64,000 nucleotides of DNA, taken from assembly GCF_021401125.1 (NCBI RefSeq), contig NZ_JACBFQ010000012.1, forward strand, positions 89,263 to 153,262, given 5' to 3'. Below are positions 47,521-56,309 of the stretch, piece after piece (the stretch's first letter is position 1; the number at the start of each line of letters is the position of its first letter). The notes under the pieces are model-generated. The model searched no databases. It saw only the letters and a list, made by a program, of their open reading frames with translations, and had not been told where the DNA came from. Position numbers and translations under genes: made by a program. The stretch comes from Xanthobacter sp. NM-59. Lineage in GTDB: Bacteria > Pseudomonadota > Alphaproteobacteria > Rhizobiales > Xanthobacteraceae.

Positions 47521-47892
47521 GTTCGTGATGGCCCCCTGTGGATTGGCCGGACAAGCGCCGCCGGGGCGGGAAAATCGTCCGGCGCCCTTGCTTTGCGCGG
47601 GCGTGGGCGGCAATGTCGGCAGCCCGGCGCTCGCATCCGCGAACGCCGCCACCCTGGAGCAGGTTACGGTCCCCCCGAAGGGGAAGGGCCGGGCCGAAGC
47701 TCCTATCCTCGAATTTGGAGGCGTCCCCGCCACCCGGATCGACAGCATCCGGCGGGAACCGGCTCCGGAGCGGTTTCAAGCGCGAGTTCGGGTTTGCGCG
47801 AAGGAATCGTGTCGATCAATGGCCTAGGTGTTCGGCGCGCGCCTTGGGGCGAACGCGGGACGCGCTAGCGCACAGAGCAAACGGGCAGGGCC

Positions 47893-49017
47893 ATGAAGGT
47901 CACCGTCGAGCGCACCGAGCTTCTCAAGTCGCTCAGCCATGTGCATCGCGTCGTCGAGCGGCGCAACACCATTCCGATCCTCGCCAACGTGCTGATGCGC
48001 GCTGGCAAATCGGGGCTGGAGCTGAAGGCCACCGACCTCGACCTGGAGGTGGTGGAGACGGTGCCGGCCGAGGTGGGCCAGGAAGGCGCCACCACGGTGC
48101 CGGCCCATGTGCTCTACGACATCGTGCGCAAATTGCCCGAGGGCGCCCAGGTGCAGCTGGAAGCCGGCGGCGAGCGCGGCAACCTCACGGTGCGCGCCGG
48201 CCGCGCCCGCTTCCAGCTCCAGACCCTGCCCGAAACTGACTTCCCCGACCTCGCGGCCGGCGACTTCCCCCACACCTTCAAGGTGAAGGGCGTGGAATTC
48301 CGCCGCCTGGTGGACAAGACCCAATTCGCCATCTCCACCGAGGAGACGCGCTATTATCTCAACGGCATCTATTTGCATGTGACCGATCCCGCCCAGACCG
48401 GAAAACCCATGCTGCGCGCCGTCGCCACCGACGGCCACCGCCTGGCCCAGGCCGAGCTGGAGGCGCCGGAGGGCGCTGCGGGCCTGCCCGGCGTGATCGT
48501 GCCGCGCAAGACCGTGGCGGAAATCCAGAAGCTGCTGGAGGACAAGGAGGCGGAGGCCACCGTGTCCGTCTCCGCCACCAAGATCCGCGTGCAGGTGGGG
48601 GCCATTACCCTCACTTCCAAGCTCATCGACGGCACCTTCCCGGATTACGGGCGTGTCATTCCCCAGGGCAATGACAAGATCCTGAACGTGGACAAGGACG
48701 AGTTCGCGGCCGCCGTGGACCGCGTCTCCACCGTGTCCAGCGAGCGCGGGCGGGCGGTGAAGCTGGCCATCACCGAGGGCAAGCTCACCCTTTCGGTGAC
48801 CAACCCCGATTCGGGCAGCGCCACCGAGGAACTGGAGGTGGACTATGCCTCCGAGCCCTTGGAGATCGGCTTCAATTCCCGCTATCTGCTGGACATCACC
48901 TCCCAGCTCGAGGGCGACACCGCTGAGCTGAAGCTGGCCGATCCCGGCTCGCCGACCCTGGTGCGCGATTCCACCAAGACCGATTCCCTCTATGTGCTGA
49001 TGCCCATGCGGGTGTGA
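47893..49017 (+). CDS. dnaN: DNA polymerase III beta subunit (sliding clamp)
   Basis: The 374-residue protein has the three-repeat clamp architecture and typical landmarks: MKVTVERTELLKSLSHVHRVVERRNTIPIL at the N terminus, AISTEETRYYLNGIYLH in the middle domain, TDGHRLAQAEL, and the C-terminal TDSLYVLMPMRV whose Met-Pro-Met-Arg end closes the protein-binding pocket. It tethers DNA polymerase III and other clamp clients to DNA. It lies 459 bp after dnaA, farther than in the compact dnaA-dnaN operons of many bacteria. Confidence 0.97.
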   Translation: MKVTVERTELLKSLSHVHRVVERRNTIPILANVLMRAGKSGLELKATDLDLEVVETVPAEVGQEGATTVPAHVLYDIVRKLPEGAQVQLEAGGERGNLTVRAGRARFQLQTLPETDFPDLAAGDFPHTFKVKGVEFRRLVDKTQFAISTEETRYYLNGIYLHVTDPAQTGKPMLRAVATDGHRLAQAELEAPEGAAGLPGVIVPRKTVAEIQKLLEDKEAEATVSVSATKIRVQVGAITLTSKLIDGTFPDYGRVIPQGNDKILNVDKDEFAAAVDRVSTVSSERGRAVKLAITEGKLTLSVTNPDSGSATEELEVDYASEPLEIGFNSRYLLDITSQLEGDTAELKLADPGSPTLVRDSTKTDSLYVLMPMRV

Positions 49018-49242
49018 GGGCGCGGGTATAAAGACGACGGGTGGGACGGCGACAGGCGCCGTTTCCACGCGGGCCGTCCGGCGCCGCCCGCAGCTCGGCG
49101 GCGGAAGCCACGGACTTCCGGCCCTCGAGGCTGACACACACTGAGTTCCGAGCATCCGGCGGATTTTTGCCGGCCTGCTTCCTTTTCGTCGCAATTCCGG
49201 ACGCACGACCGCGACACATCCCTGCTGGAATTGCTCCCGGCC

Positions 49243-50382
49243 ATGCTTCACGCCCGCATCCGCAAGCTCGCCCTCACGCGCTTCCGCTCCTATGTGAGCG
49301 CGCATCTGGTGCTGGATGATGGGCCCGTGGTGCTCACCGGCCCCAATGGCGCCGGCAAGACCAATGTGCTTGAAGCCGTCTCCTTTCTTTCCCCCGGCCG
49401 CGGCCTGCGGCGCGCCCAGCTGGCGGATGTAGGCTACCAGGCGCCCGGCGATGACGCGGCGGGAGCCATCTGGGCGGTCTCCGCGCTGGTGGAAGGCGCG
49501 CTGGGCGAAGTCCGGCTCGGGACCGGACTGGAGGAGGCCGGCGCCGCCCAGCGCCGATGCCGCATCGACGGCGAGCCGGCATCCTCCGCCACCGCCTTTC
49601 TCGACCACCTGAAGGTGATCTGGCTGACCCCGGAAATGGATGGCCTGTTCACCGGCCCGCCCTCCGACCGCCGGCGCTATCTCGACCGTCTGGTGCTGGC
49701 GGTGGACGGCACCCATGGCAGCCGCGTCAATGCGCTGGAGCGGGCGCTGCGCTCGCGCAACCGCCTGCTGGAAGACAACGGCGCCCCGCGCTTCCTCGAT
49801 GCGGTGGAACGCGAGCTGGCCGAGCTGGCGGTGGCCGTCTCGGCCGCGCGCCTGGAAACGGTGGCGCGCCTTGCGGGGGAGATCGCCGCCCATCGCGACG
49901 AGGCCTCCCCCTTCCCGTTCGCCGAGATCGCCCTGGAGGGGGCCGTAGAACGGCTGGTGGCGGAGATGCCGGCGATCGAGGCGGAGGACCGCTACCGGGC
50001 CCTGCTGCGCGACAACCGAAGCCGCGACCGCGCCGCCGGCCGCACCCTGGAAGGCCCGCATCTGTGCGATCTGCAGGTGAGCCATGGCCTGAAGCGCCTG
50101 CCGGCCGCCCGCTGCTCCACCGGCGAGCAGAAATCCCTGCTCATCGGGCTCACCTTGTCCCATGCCCGGCTGGTGGGGGCCATGCAGGGCCTCTCGCCGG
50201 TACTGCTGCTGGACGACGTGGTGGCCTACCTCGATTCGCAGCGGCGGACCGGCCTGTTCGAGGCCCTGGAGCGTCTCGGTGCCCAGGTCTGGATGACGGG
50301 GGCCGATCCGGACGCCTTTTGCGCCCTGCGCGGGGCCCAGCGTTTCACGGTCTCGCCCGGAAGCCTGATGCGCGAGGCGTGA
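49243..50382 (+). CDS. recF: DNA replication and repair protein RecF
   Basis: The protein has 379 residues from ATG 49243; a TTG four codons upstream is the alternative. It is an SMC-like ABC ATPase: N-terminal LALTRFRSYVSAHL, P-loop GPNGAGKTNVLEAVSFLSPGRGLR, signature STGEQKSLLIGLTLSHA and Walker B LLLDDVVAYLDSQRR. RecF with RecO and RecR loads RecA at single-strand gaps during replication restart. The 225-bp gap after dnaN contains TATAAAGACG near 49026, so it may be transcribed separately or by read-through. Confidence 0.95.
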   Translation: MLHARIRKLALTRFRSYVSAHLVLDDGPVVLTGPNGAGKTNVLEAVSFLSPGRGLRRAQLADVGYQAPGDDAAGAIWAVSALVEGALGEVRLGTGLEEAGAAQRRCRIDGEPASSATAFLDHLKVIWLTPEMDGLFTGPPSDRRRYLDRLVLAVDGTHGSRVNALERALRSRNRLLEDNGAPRFLDAVERELAELAVAVSAARLETVARLAGEIAAHRDEASPFPFAEIALEGAVERLVAEMPAIEAEDRYRALLRDNRSRDRAAGRTLEGPHLCDLQVSHGLKRLPAARCSTGEQKSLLIGLTLSHARLVGAMQGLSPVLLLDDVVAYLDSQRRTGLFEALERLGAQVWMTGADPDAFCALRGAQRFTVSPGSLMREA

Positions 50383-50519
50383 GCGCGCGGCGGACACGCA
50401 AAAAATCCAGTCATAACGCCATTCGCCCAGGGGGTGTTGCATGCACGCCACCCGAAGCACGGCACCCCGTGCTAGACATTTTCTCGCGCTTGCGAGAGGC
50501 CGCTTTCGGTTTTTCGCCC

Positions 50520-50537
50520 GGCGTTAACCTTAACGCC
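50520..50537. promoter_or_regulatory. 18-bp palindrome upstream of the L,D-transpeptidase gene
   Basis: GGCGTTAACCTTAACGCC has perfect 8-bp arms around CC. It contains two TTAA words and the TTAACC half-site reminiscent of CtrA or other cell-cycle regulators, but the CtrA spacing (7 bp between TTAA words) is not met. It lies about 100 bp before the start of a cell-wall enzyme gene, a reasonable operator position. Confidence 0.4.
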
Positions 50538-50638
50538 ACCTCACCGCGATTAGATGCGCAGAATGCAGGCGGGCCTCCCGCCGCGCGCCGTGCGTGGACG
50601 CGCGATGGCAACTCGTTTCGTTTCGTGTTGGGCAGACC

Positions 50639-51298
50639 ATGGCCATTGATCCCATAAAGCCTGAATCTCTGATGCGCCGCCTTGTCATTCTCGCGGCTCC
50701 CCTCATGCTGGCGGCATGCGTCACCAATCCGCCGCCGCGGGTGAGCCCCATGGTGAGCATGTACGGCCCCGTGAATGGGGAGGCCCATCCGGTTGAGGCG
50801 ACCGACATCAGCGAGGTGGACCCCCAGTATCTGCGCCAGGAAGTGGACTATCCCCGCAGCCTGCCGCAGGTGGCGCCGGGCACCATCGTCGTCGATATCA
50901 ACGACAAGTACCTCTATCTGGTCCAGAAGAACGGCAAGGCCATGCGCTACGGCGTGGGCGTGGGCAAGCAGGGCTATTCCTTCAAGGGCTGGGCCACCAT
51001 CAAGCGCAAGGAAGAGTGGCCACACTGGACCCCCACGGCCAACATGATCAAGCTGCAGCCCCAGCGCTATGGACCCTATGCCGCCGGCCTGCCGGGCGGC
51101 GAGGACAATCCGCTGGGCCCGCGTGCGCTCTATCTCTATGACGGCGACCGCGACACCATGTTCCGCATCCACGGCACCATTGAGCCCTGGAGCATCGGCC
51201 AGCAGGTGTCCTCCGGCTGCATCCGCCTGCTGAACCAGGACATCATCGACCTTTATGGCCGCGTGCCCTCCGGCACCCGTGTGCTCGTGGTCGGCTGA
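50639..51298 (+). CDS. L,D-transpeptidase (YkuD/ErfK family) lipoprotein
   Basis: The protein has 219 residues from ATG 50639; a start at 50672 would give the classic lipoprotein signal directly (MRRLVILAAPLMLAAC, lipobox LAAC). The YkuD domain holds the catalytic motif HGTIEPWSIGQQVSSGCIRL, with His and the nucleophilic Cys, and a typical opening TIVVDINDKYLYLVQKNGKAMRYGVGVGKQG. Such enzymes make 3-3 peptidoglycan cross-links or anchor proteins to meso-diaminopimelate in the periplasm; the lipobox suggests attachment to the inner or outer membrane. It is a single-gene unit with a palindrome upstream and a terminator downstream. Confidence 0.9.
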   Translation: MAIDPIKPESLMRRLVILAAPLMLAACVTNPPPRVSPMVSMYGPVNGEAHPVEATDISEVDPQYLRQEVDYPRSLPQVAPGTIVVDINDKYLYLVQKNGKAMRYGVGVGKQGYSFKGWATIKRKEEWPHWTPTANMIKLQPQRYGPYAAGLPGGEDNPLGPRALYLYDGDRDTMFRIHGTIEPWSIGQQVSSGCIRLLNQDIIDLYGRVPSGTRVLVVG

Positions 51299-51330
51299 CG
51301 CACGCGCCACCGGACTGGTGAAAGCCACCA

Positions 51331-51365
51331 GAACACCCCGTCGCGGGCGCCGCGGCGGGGTGTTC
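51331..51365 (+). terminator. Terminator after the L,D-transpeptidase gene
   Basis: GAACACCCCG (51331-51340) pairs with CGGGGTGTTC (51356-51365), and the inner CGCGG/CCGCG extends the stem to about 16 bp with one T-G pair and a 3-base loop. It starts 32 bp after the stop codon; CCATTT follows. Confidence 0.75.
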
Positions 51366-51470
51366 CCATTTGGGGGGCTGGCGGATGACGCGCATTTCAG
51401 GGACCTTACCGGCCGCGTTCCGTGCCGTCGCGTCGCGCCGCGGCAGAGGGAGCGCGCGGAGGGATGCCCC

Positions 51471-53117
51471 ATGGCGACATCAACCGTACGCACCGTTACC
51501 CACGATCTCCTGCGCAAGCTCGGCCTCACCACCTTCTTCGGCAATCCGGGCTCCACGGAAGAGACCTTCCTGAAGGACTTTCCGGCCGACTTCACCTATC
51601 ACCTCGCGCTGCAGGAAGCCTCCGCCATCGCCATCGCGGACGGCTATGCCCAGGCCACCGGCAAGCCGGCGCTGGTGAACGTGCACACGGCCGCCGGCCT
51701 CGGCAACGCCATGGGCAACCTCATCACGGCGAGCCTCAACAAGACGCCCCTCATCATCACCGCCGGCCAGCAGACCCGCGAGATGCTGCTGATGGAACCA
51801 TGGCTCACCAATGTGGATTCCACCCAGCTCCCCCGCCCCTGGGTGAAATGGGCCTATGAGCCGACGCGGCCGGAGGATGTGCCCGCCGCCTTCATGCGCG
51901 CCTACGCCACCGCCGTGCAGGCGCCCGCCGGGCCGGTCTTCCTCTCTCTGCCGCTCGACGATTGGGATAAGCCGCTCGCGGGCCCCGCCGTGCTGCGCAG
52001 CGTCAGCCGCCGCATCGCCCCGGACATGGACCGGCTGCGCGCCTTCGCGGACCTTCTGTCGAAGGCCAAGTCCCCAGCCCTCATTTTCGGCGCCGCCATC
52101 GATCGCGGCCAGGGCTGGCCGGCCGCGGCGGCGCTCGCGGAAAAGCTGGGCGCCACCGTGTTCGCCGCCCCGGCATCCGAGCGCTGCCCCTTCCCCGAGA
52201 CGCACCCGCTCTATGCCGGCGGCCTGCCCTTCGCCATCGGCCCTCTGTGCGAGCGGCTGAAGGGGCATGACCTGGCGATCGTCATCGGTGCGCCGGTATT
52301 CCGCTATTATCCTTATGTGGCAGGTGATTACCTGCCACAGGGCACGCGGCTGCTGCACATTTCCGACGACCCGGCCGAGACCGCCCGCGCACCTGTGGGC
52401 GACAGCCTGGTGGCCGATGCGGTGCTCGCCACCCATGCCCTCATCGATCTGGTGAAGGCGCCGGAAAGCCCGGCCACGGCGAGCCGTGTCGCGCCCGCCC
52501 CCCATCGCATGGCGCCCCATCCCGTGCGCCACCCGGACCAGCCCCCGGGCGGGGTGAACGGCGTGCCCACGGCCGCCGACGTGTTCGCCGCCTTGGCCCA
52601 GGTGCGGCCGGACCACTGCGTGCTGGTGGAGGAATCGCCCTCCAACCTCGCCGATCTGCACCGCCATTGGCCCATCACCGAGCCGGAGACCTTCTTCACC
52701 TTCGCTTCGGGTGGGCTGGGCTGGAACCTGCCGGCCTCCGTGGGGATCGCTTTGGGCGAGCGGTCCACCGGGCGGCGGCGGCCGGTGATGGTGGTCATCG
52801 GTGACGGGTCTTTTCAGTATTCAGTACAGTCCTTGTGGACCGCCGCGCAGCATAAGCTACCCATCGTCTTCATCGTGCTGCGCAATGGCGAATATGGAAT
52901 CCTGAAATCCTTCGCCGTTCTGGAGGAAACACCCGGCGTGCCGGGGCTCGACATTCCCGGCATCGACATTGTCAGCCTCGCCAAGGGCTATGGCTGCGCG
53001 GCCGAGCGCATCGCCGACCTCGACACCCTCAAGGCCAGGGTGAAGGAGGGCTTTGCCGGCCCCGGCCCGCTGGTGATCGAGGTGCCCATCAATCCGGACA
53101 TTCCGCCGCTGATCTGA
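51471..53117 (+). CDS. mdlC: Benzoylformate decarboxylase-like ThDP-dependent enzyme
   Basis: The protein has 548 residues from ATG 51471, which has GGAGG eight bases upstream. Domain order is that of 2-oxoacid decarboxylases: N-terminal Pyr domain with the cofactor-activating Glu in ALQEASAIAIADGYAQ, a central domain, and a C-terminal PP domain with the ThDP/Mg motif IGDGSFQYSVQSLWTAAQHKLPIVFIVLRN. The segment FFGNPGSTEETFLKDFP at the N terminus is typical of benzoylformate decarboxylase (mandelate pathway), which releases CO2 from benzoylformate to give benzaldehyde. No mandelate genes are adjacent, so the real 2-oxoacid may differ; the symbol is tentative. Confidence 0.82.
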   Translation: MATSTVRTVTHDLLRKLGLTTFFGNPGSTEETFLKDFPADFTYHLALQEASAIAIADGYAQATGKPALVNVHTAAGLGNAMGNLITASLNKTPLIITAGQQTREMLLMEPWLTNVDSTQLPRPWVKWAYEPTRPEDVPAAFMRAYATAVQAPAGPVFLSLPLDDWDKPLAGPAVLRSVSRRIAPDMDRLRAFADLLSKAKSPALIFGAAIDRGQGWPAAAALAEKLGATVFAAPASERCPFPETHPLYAGGLPFAIGPLCERLKGHDLAIVIGAPVFRYYPYVAGDYLPQGTRLLHISDDPAETARAPVGDSLVADAVLATHALIDLVKAPESPATASRVAPAPHRMAPHPVRHPDQPPGGVNGVPTAADVFAALAQVRPDHCVLVEESPSNLADLHRHWPITEPETFFTFASGGLGWNLPASVGIALGERSTGRRRPVMVVIGDGSFQYSVQSLWTAAQHKLPIVFIVLRNGEYGILKSFAVLEETPGVPGLDIPGIDIVSLAKGYGCAAERIADLDTLKARVKEGFAGPGPLVIEVPINPDIPPLI

Positions 53118-53138
53118 GCAGGTGGAGGCGTGAGGAGC

Positions 53139-53161
53139 GCCGCGCCCATTGCGGGCGCGGC
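53139..53161 (+). terminator. Hairpin after the decarboxylase gene
   Basis: GCCGCGCCC (53139-53147), loop ATTGC, GGGCGCGGC (53153-53161), then CCATTTTCG. A 9-bp perfect GC stem followed by TTTT makes a reasonable intrinsic terminator, and its last base borders the next hairpin. Confidence 0.7.
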
Positions 53162-53195
53162 CCATTTTCGAGGGGTTCCCCTGAACGAAAATGGG
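53161..53195 (+). promoter_or_regulatory. Second hairpin in the hisS leader region
   Basis: CCCATTTTCG (53161-53170) pairs with CGAAAATGGG (53186-53195), and an inner AGGGG/CCCCT stem with a TT loop continues it, leaving a 3-base bulge. The result is about 15 bp of pairing ending 50 bp before the hisS ATG, immediately followed by TATAAG. It may be the end of the upstream terminator read in the other direction, or a control element of hisS; sequence alone does not decide. Confidence 0.5.
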
Positions 53196-53244
53196 TATAA
53201 GACGCCCTCACGATTCCCAATCCAATTGAGCGTTGAAGAGTGCC

Positions 53245-54774
53245 ATGGCGAAAGATCTGAAGCCGAAGGCCCGCCTGCCGCGCGGCCTTGCCGACCGCAC
53301 CGGCGCGGAGCTTGCCGCCACCCATTCCATGCTGGCCAAAATCCGCGCCGTCTATGCCCTCTACGGCTTCGAGGCGCTGGAGACGCCGGCCTTCGAATAT
53401 ACGGACGCTCTGGGCAAGTTCCTGCCCGACCAGGACCGGCCCAACGAGGGCGTCTTCTCCTTCCAGGACGATGACGAGCAGTGGCTGTCTTTGCGCTACG
53501 ACCTCACGGCGCCGCTGGCGCGCTATGTGGCCGAGCATTTCGACGCGCTGCCCAAGCCCTATCGCTCCCACCGCGCCGGCTATGTGTTCCGCAATGAGAA
53601 GCCCGGCCCCGGCCGCTTCCGCCAGTTCATGCAGTGCGACGCCGATACGGTGGGCGCGCCCTCGGTCTCGGCCGATGCCGAGATCTGCATGATGGCCGCC
53701 GACACGCTGGAAGCAGTGGGCGTGCCGCGCGGGGATTATGTGATCCGCGTCAACAACCGCAAGGTGCTCGACGGCGTGCTGGAGGCCATCGGCCTCGCCG
53801 GCGAGGAGAATGCCGGGCGCCGGCTCACGGTGCTGCGCGCCATCGATAAATACGACAAGTTCGGCGTGGAAGGCGTGCGCCTGCTGCTGGGCGCCGGCCG
53901 CAAGGACGAGAGCGGCGACTTCACCAAGGGCGCCGGCCTGAACGAGCGCCAGAGCGCCGTGGTGCTCGCCATGCTCACCGGCGATGGCGTCACCGCCGAC
54001 GCGGATGGCGTGAAGGTGGAGATCCCCGGCGACGTTGAGCTGGCCGCCGCCCTTGCGACCAATGCCGCCTTCCTGGAAGGCATGGACGAGCTCAACACCA
54101 TCCGCATGCTGGTGGCCGCCGCCGGCTATGAGGACCGGGTGAAGATCGACCCCTCCGTGGTGCGCGGGCTCGAATATTATACCGGCCCGGTCTACGAGGC
54201 CGAATTGACCTTCGAAATCAAGGACGAGGATGGTCGCCCGGTGCGCTTCGGCTCGGTGGCGGGCGGCGGGCGCTATGACGGCCTGGTGGCCCGCTTCAAG
54301 GGCGAGAAGGTGCCGGCCACCGGCTTTTCCATCGGCGTGTCGCGCCTGCTTTCGGCCCTCGCCTTCCTCGGCAAGATGGACGACGAGGCGGAGGTGGGCC
54401 CGGTGGTGATCCTGGTCATGGACAAGGAGCCCGCGCGCCTCGCCGATTATATGAAGATGGTGTCGGAGCTGCGCGCCAATGGCATCCGCGCCGAGATGTA
54501 CCAGGGCGGCGGCGGCATGAAGGCGCAGATGAAATATGCCGACAAGCGCGGCGCGCCGGCCGTGGTGATCCAGGGCTCCAACGAGAAGGCCGCCGGCGAG
54601 CTCCAGATCAAGGATCTGGTGGAGGGCGCCAAGATCGCCGCCTCCATCGCCGACAATGCGGAATATCGCGCCGCCCGCCCCGCCCAGTTCGCGGTGAAGG
54701 AAAACGAGCTGGTGGCCGCCATTCGTGACGTACTGGAACGCCGCGCCGCCCCGACGCTGGGCCTCGACGACTGA
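53245..54774 (+). CDS. hisS: Histidyl-tRNA synthetase
   Basis: The protein has 509 residues from ATG 53245 (GAAGAG five bases upstream; a TTG four codons earlier is less likely). Class II motifs: motif 2 [26 protein letters not shown], the HisA-like [19 protein letters not shown], and motif 3 [33 protein letters not shown], plus a C-terminal anticodon-binding domain ([23 protein letters not shown]). It charges tRNA-His. At 509 residues it is longer than the roughly 425-residue E. coli enzyme, as in many alphaproteobacteria. No hisZ or hisG follows. Confidence 0.95.
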   Translation: MAKDLKPKARLPRGLADRTGAELAATHSMLAKIRAVYALYGFEALETPAFEYTDALGKFLPDQDRPNEGVFSFQDDDEQWLSLRYDLTAPLARYVAEHFDALPKPYRSHRAGYVFRNEKPGPGRFRQFMQCDADTVGAPSVSADAEICMMAADTLEAVGVPRGDYVIRVNNRKVLDGVLEAIGLAGEENAGRRLTVLRAIDKYDKFGVEGVRLLLGAGRKDESGDFTKGAGLNERQSAVVLAMLTGDGVTADADGVKVEIPGDVELAAALATNAAFLEGMDELNTIRMLVAAAGYEDRVKIDPSVVRGLEYYTGPVYEAELTFEIKDEDGRPVRFGSVAGGGRYDGLVARFKGEKVPATGFSIGVSRLLSALAFLGKMDDEAEVGPVVILVMDKEPARLADYMKMVSELRANGIRAEMYQGGGGMKAQMKYADKRGAPAVVIQGSNEKAAGELQIKDLVEGAKIAASIADNAEYRAARPAQFAVKENELVAAIRDVLERRAAPTLGLDD

Positions 54775-56081
54775 CATCCCGCCCGGACGGGTGTTTTCGC
54801 GCCAACGGCCGCTTCCCGCGCAAGGCGGGGGATCATTGCAGGACGCAGGAGCGCTTCCCCAAGCCGTGAAGACGGGGAAGCGCCCTCTCAACTCCCGGCA
54901 ACCTCCGCGCTGGGGGCGGTGCTAGGCTCTGCCCATCCGGGCTGTCAGACCACTCGCCATGGAGCGGAATGCGCTGCCGGAGGCCAGGGGCAGGCGTCTA
55001 CCGGCTCGCGGGCCGCGCGCAGCCGAGCCGGTCCCGCAGGGCTGGAGCGATCTGTCGGCCGAGCCGCACTCGAAACCATGCCCCTTGAGCACACAGGCGC
55101 GCCCATCGGCGCCCGCACCGAAATCGAGGAAGATGAGCCGAGCTTGAAGGCTAACTGCGAGACCGCCCTTTCCAACCCCTCTGCCCCGGGCACGTACAAG
55201 CTGATGGGCCGCGATGCCGTGGAGGCCCCCGCCAGGGGCCCCTCGCCGTGAAGTCTAAGCGCTCCGCGAACGGCATCCGGCCCCTTCAGCACATCGATTG
55301 ACCTGAGATCAGCCTCGCCCGGCGCCAGGATCGAGCAGGATGCGCGTGCTCAGCGTGAACTCGGCCGCAGGTGCGGCGCGCAACGGAAAGCCCCGGGTTG
55401 AAATGCCCTCAACACCACCGAAGCCTCCCGCGACGGACACCCGTGTGGCGGTCCTGGAAAGAGCCTCGCCGGCCCCCACCCACGCCCGAAGGCCGCGGCA
55501 GACAAGGTGGGCGGCGTGAAGGGCGTGGCCACCGGCATCGAGGCCAGCTGAACCGGCCGGGCATTGCCACCAAGAGCAAGGAATGGGCGCTGCGGACAAA
55601 GGCGCTCACCTTTGAGTCCGCCCGATGTGCGCCGGAGCGACGAGGCCACCCGCCAGGAGATGAAGCCCTTCGCCAAGCCACCAATGGCGGGGCCAATTTC
55701 GCGCCCACAGCGTTCATCGGGGAGAGCATGAAGGAACTTGTTCGGAGATGGCTCTCACCCCTTCCTATGCCCGCATTCTCTCCATCTCGGCAGCGGACGC
55801 CAGGATGCCCGAGCGCACCAGCACCATGAGCGCCGCGTGGATGTTCAAGACCGCCGCTTCCCCTCAACCGCGCCGGCCTGTGTCGCGGAGAGGTCCCCCG
55901 CACGATGCCGCGCGCTATTGGAGCGAGCAGCGCCCTGTTGGAAGACAACGCCTACCAGCCCATCGGGAAGGCTATCTGCGGACATCGTCCAGCAGCAGGC
56001 TTAGCGGCCTCCCGGAACGACACATCGGCGATTTCGGATTTTGCGGCGACTTGACCTTAGGCTCTAAGTCTTTGATTTAGA
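54775..56081. other. Gene-poor, apparently decayed region flanking the integrated element
   Basis: About 1.3 kb with no intact gene. Broken frames look like former coding sequence: around 55497-55550 the plus frame reads AAADKVGGVKGVATGIEAS then stop, resembling the end of a BON domain, with GHVWRSWKEPRR in another frame just before it. These are only suggestive. On the minus strand, directly downstream of the tRNA 3' end, GACTTAG-AGC-CTAAGGTC at about 56053-56070 could be the old tRNA terminator. Confidence 0.4.
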
Positions 56082-56127
56082 TGGCGCGCCGGGGAAGATT
56101 CGAACTCCCGACCCCCAGATTCGTAGT
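56082..56127 (-). other. Attachment site: 46-bp 3' end of a tRNA-Arg gene
   Basis: Read on the minus strand, the sequence runs from ACTACGAA (half of an anticodon loop, apparently anticodon ACG) through TCTGG, GGGTC, the T arm GGGAG-TTCGAAT-CTTCC, acceptor CCGGCGC, discriminator G and encoded CCA. The matching anticodon-stem strand CCAGA and the rest of a cloverleaf are missing upstream, where the sequence becomes AT-rich. So this is only the 3' portion recreated by integration, not a functional tRNA. The arginine identity is inferred from the anticodon loop and the GCCA end. Confidence 0.8.
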
Positions 56128-56187
56128 ATGATTTTAGCCCTTTTGGCGCCTTCGACGGATTGCGTCAAGGCACGATTGCCACTTTCA

Positions 56188-56200
56188 TAATATATTGATA
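56188..56200 (-). promoter_or_regulatory. IHF-consensus match in the attachment arm
   Basis: On the minus strand TATCAATATATTA fits WATCAANNNNTTR exactly. It lies 60 bp inside the element between the tRNA fragment and the integrase gene, in an AT-rich tract (56175-56215), where IHF bends DNA in lambda-type recombination sites. Confidence 0.55.
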
Positions 56201-56271
56201 TTATTCAATTAAACCGTATTCCATCGTACTCCTTCGTGGAATGACCCCCGGAAACTTTCGCGATGGAGTTC

Positions 56272-56292
56272 CGCAGACTAATCGCAGACTAA
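56272..56292 (+). repeat. Direct repeats phased at 11 bp before the integrase start
   Basis: CGCAGACTAA occurs at 56272-56281 and 56283-56292, one T between, so the copies repeat every 11 bp and face the same side of the helix. They end 17 bp before the integrase ATG. This is the usual form of arm-type binding sites for an integrase or excisionase, and overlap with the gene start could also autoregulate it. Confidence 0.6.
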
Positions 56293-56309
56293 AAATCGGG
56301 GGATGCCCC

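Noticed and set aside
50520..50537. CtrA binding site
   Set aside because: The two TTAA words are 2 bp apart, not 7; a CtrA half site cannot be excluded but is too short to claim.
56082..56127. Functional tRNA-Arg gene
   Set aside because: Only the part from the anticodon loop to CCA is present; the 5' strand of the anticodon stem, the D arm and the 5' acceptor strand are absent.
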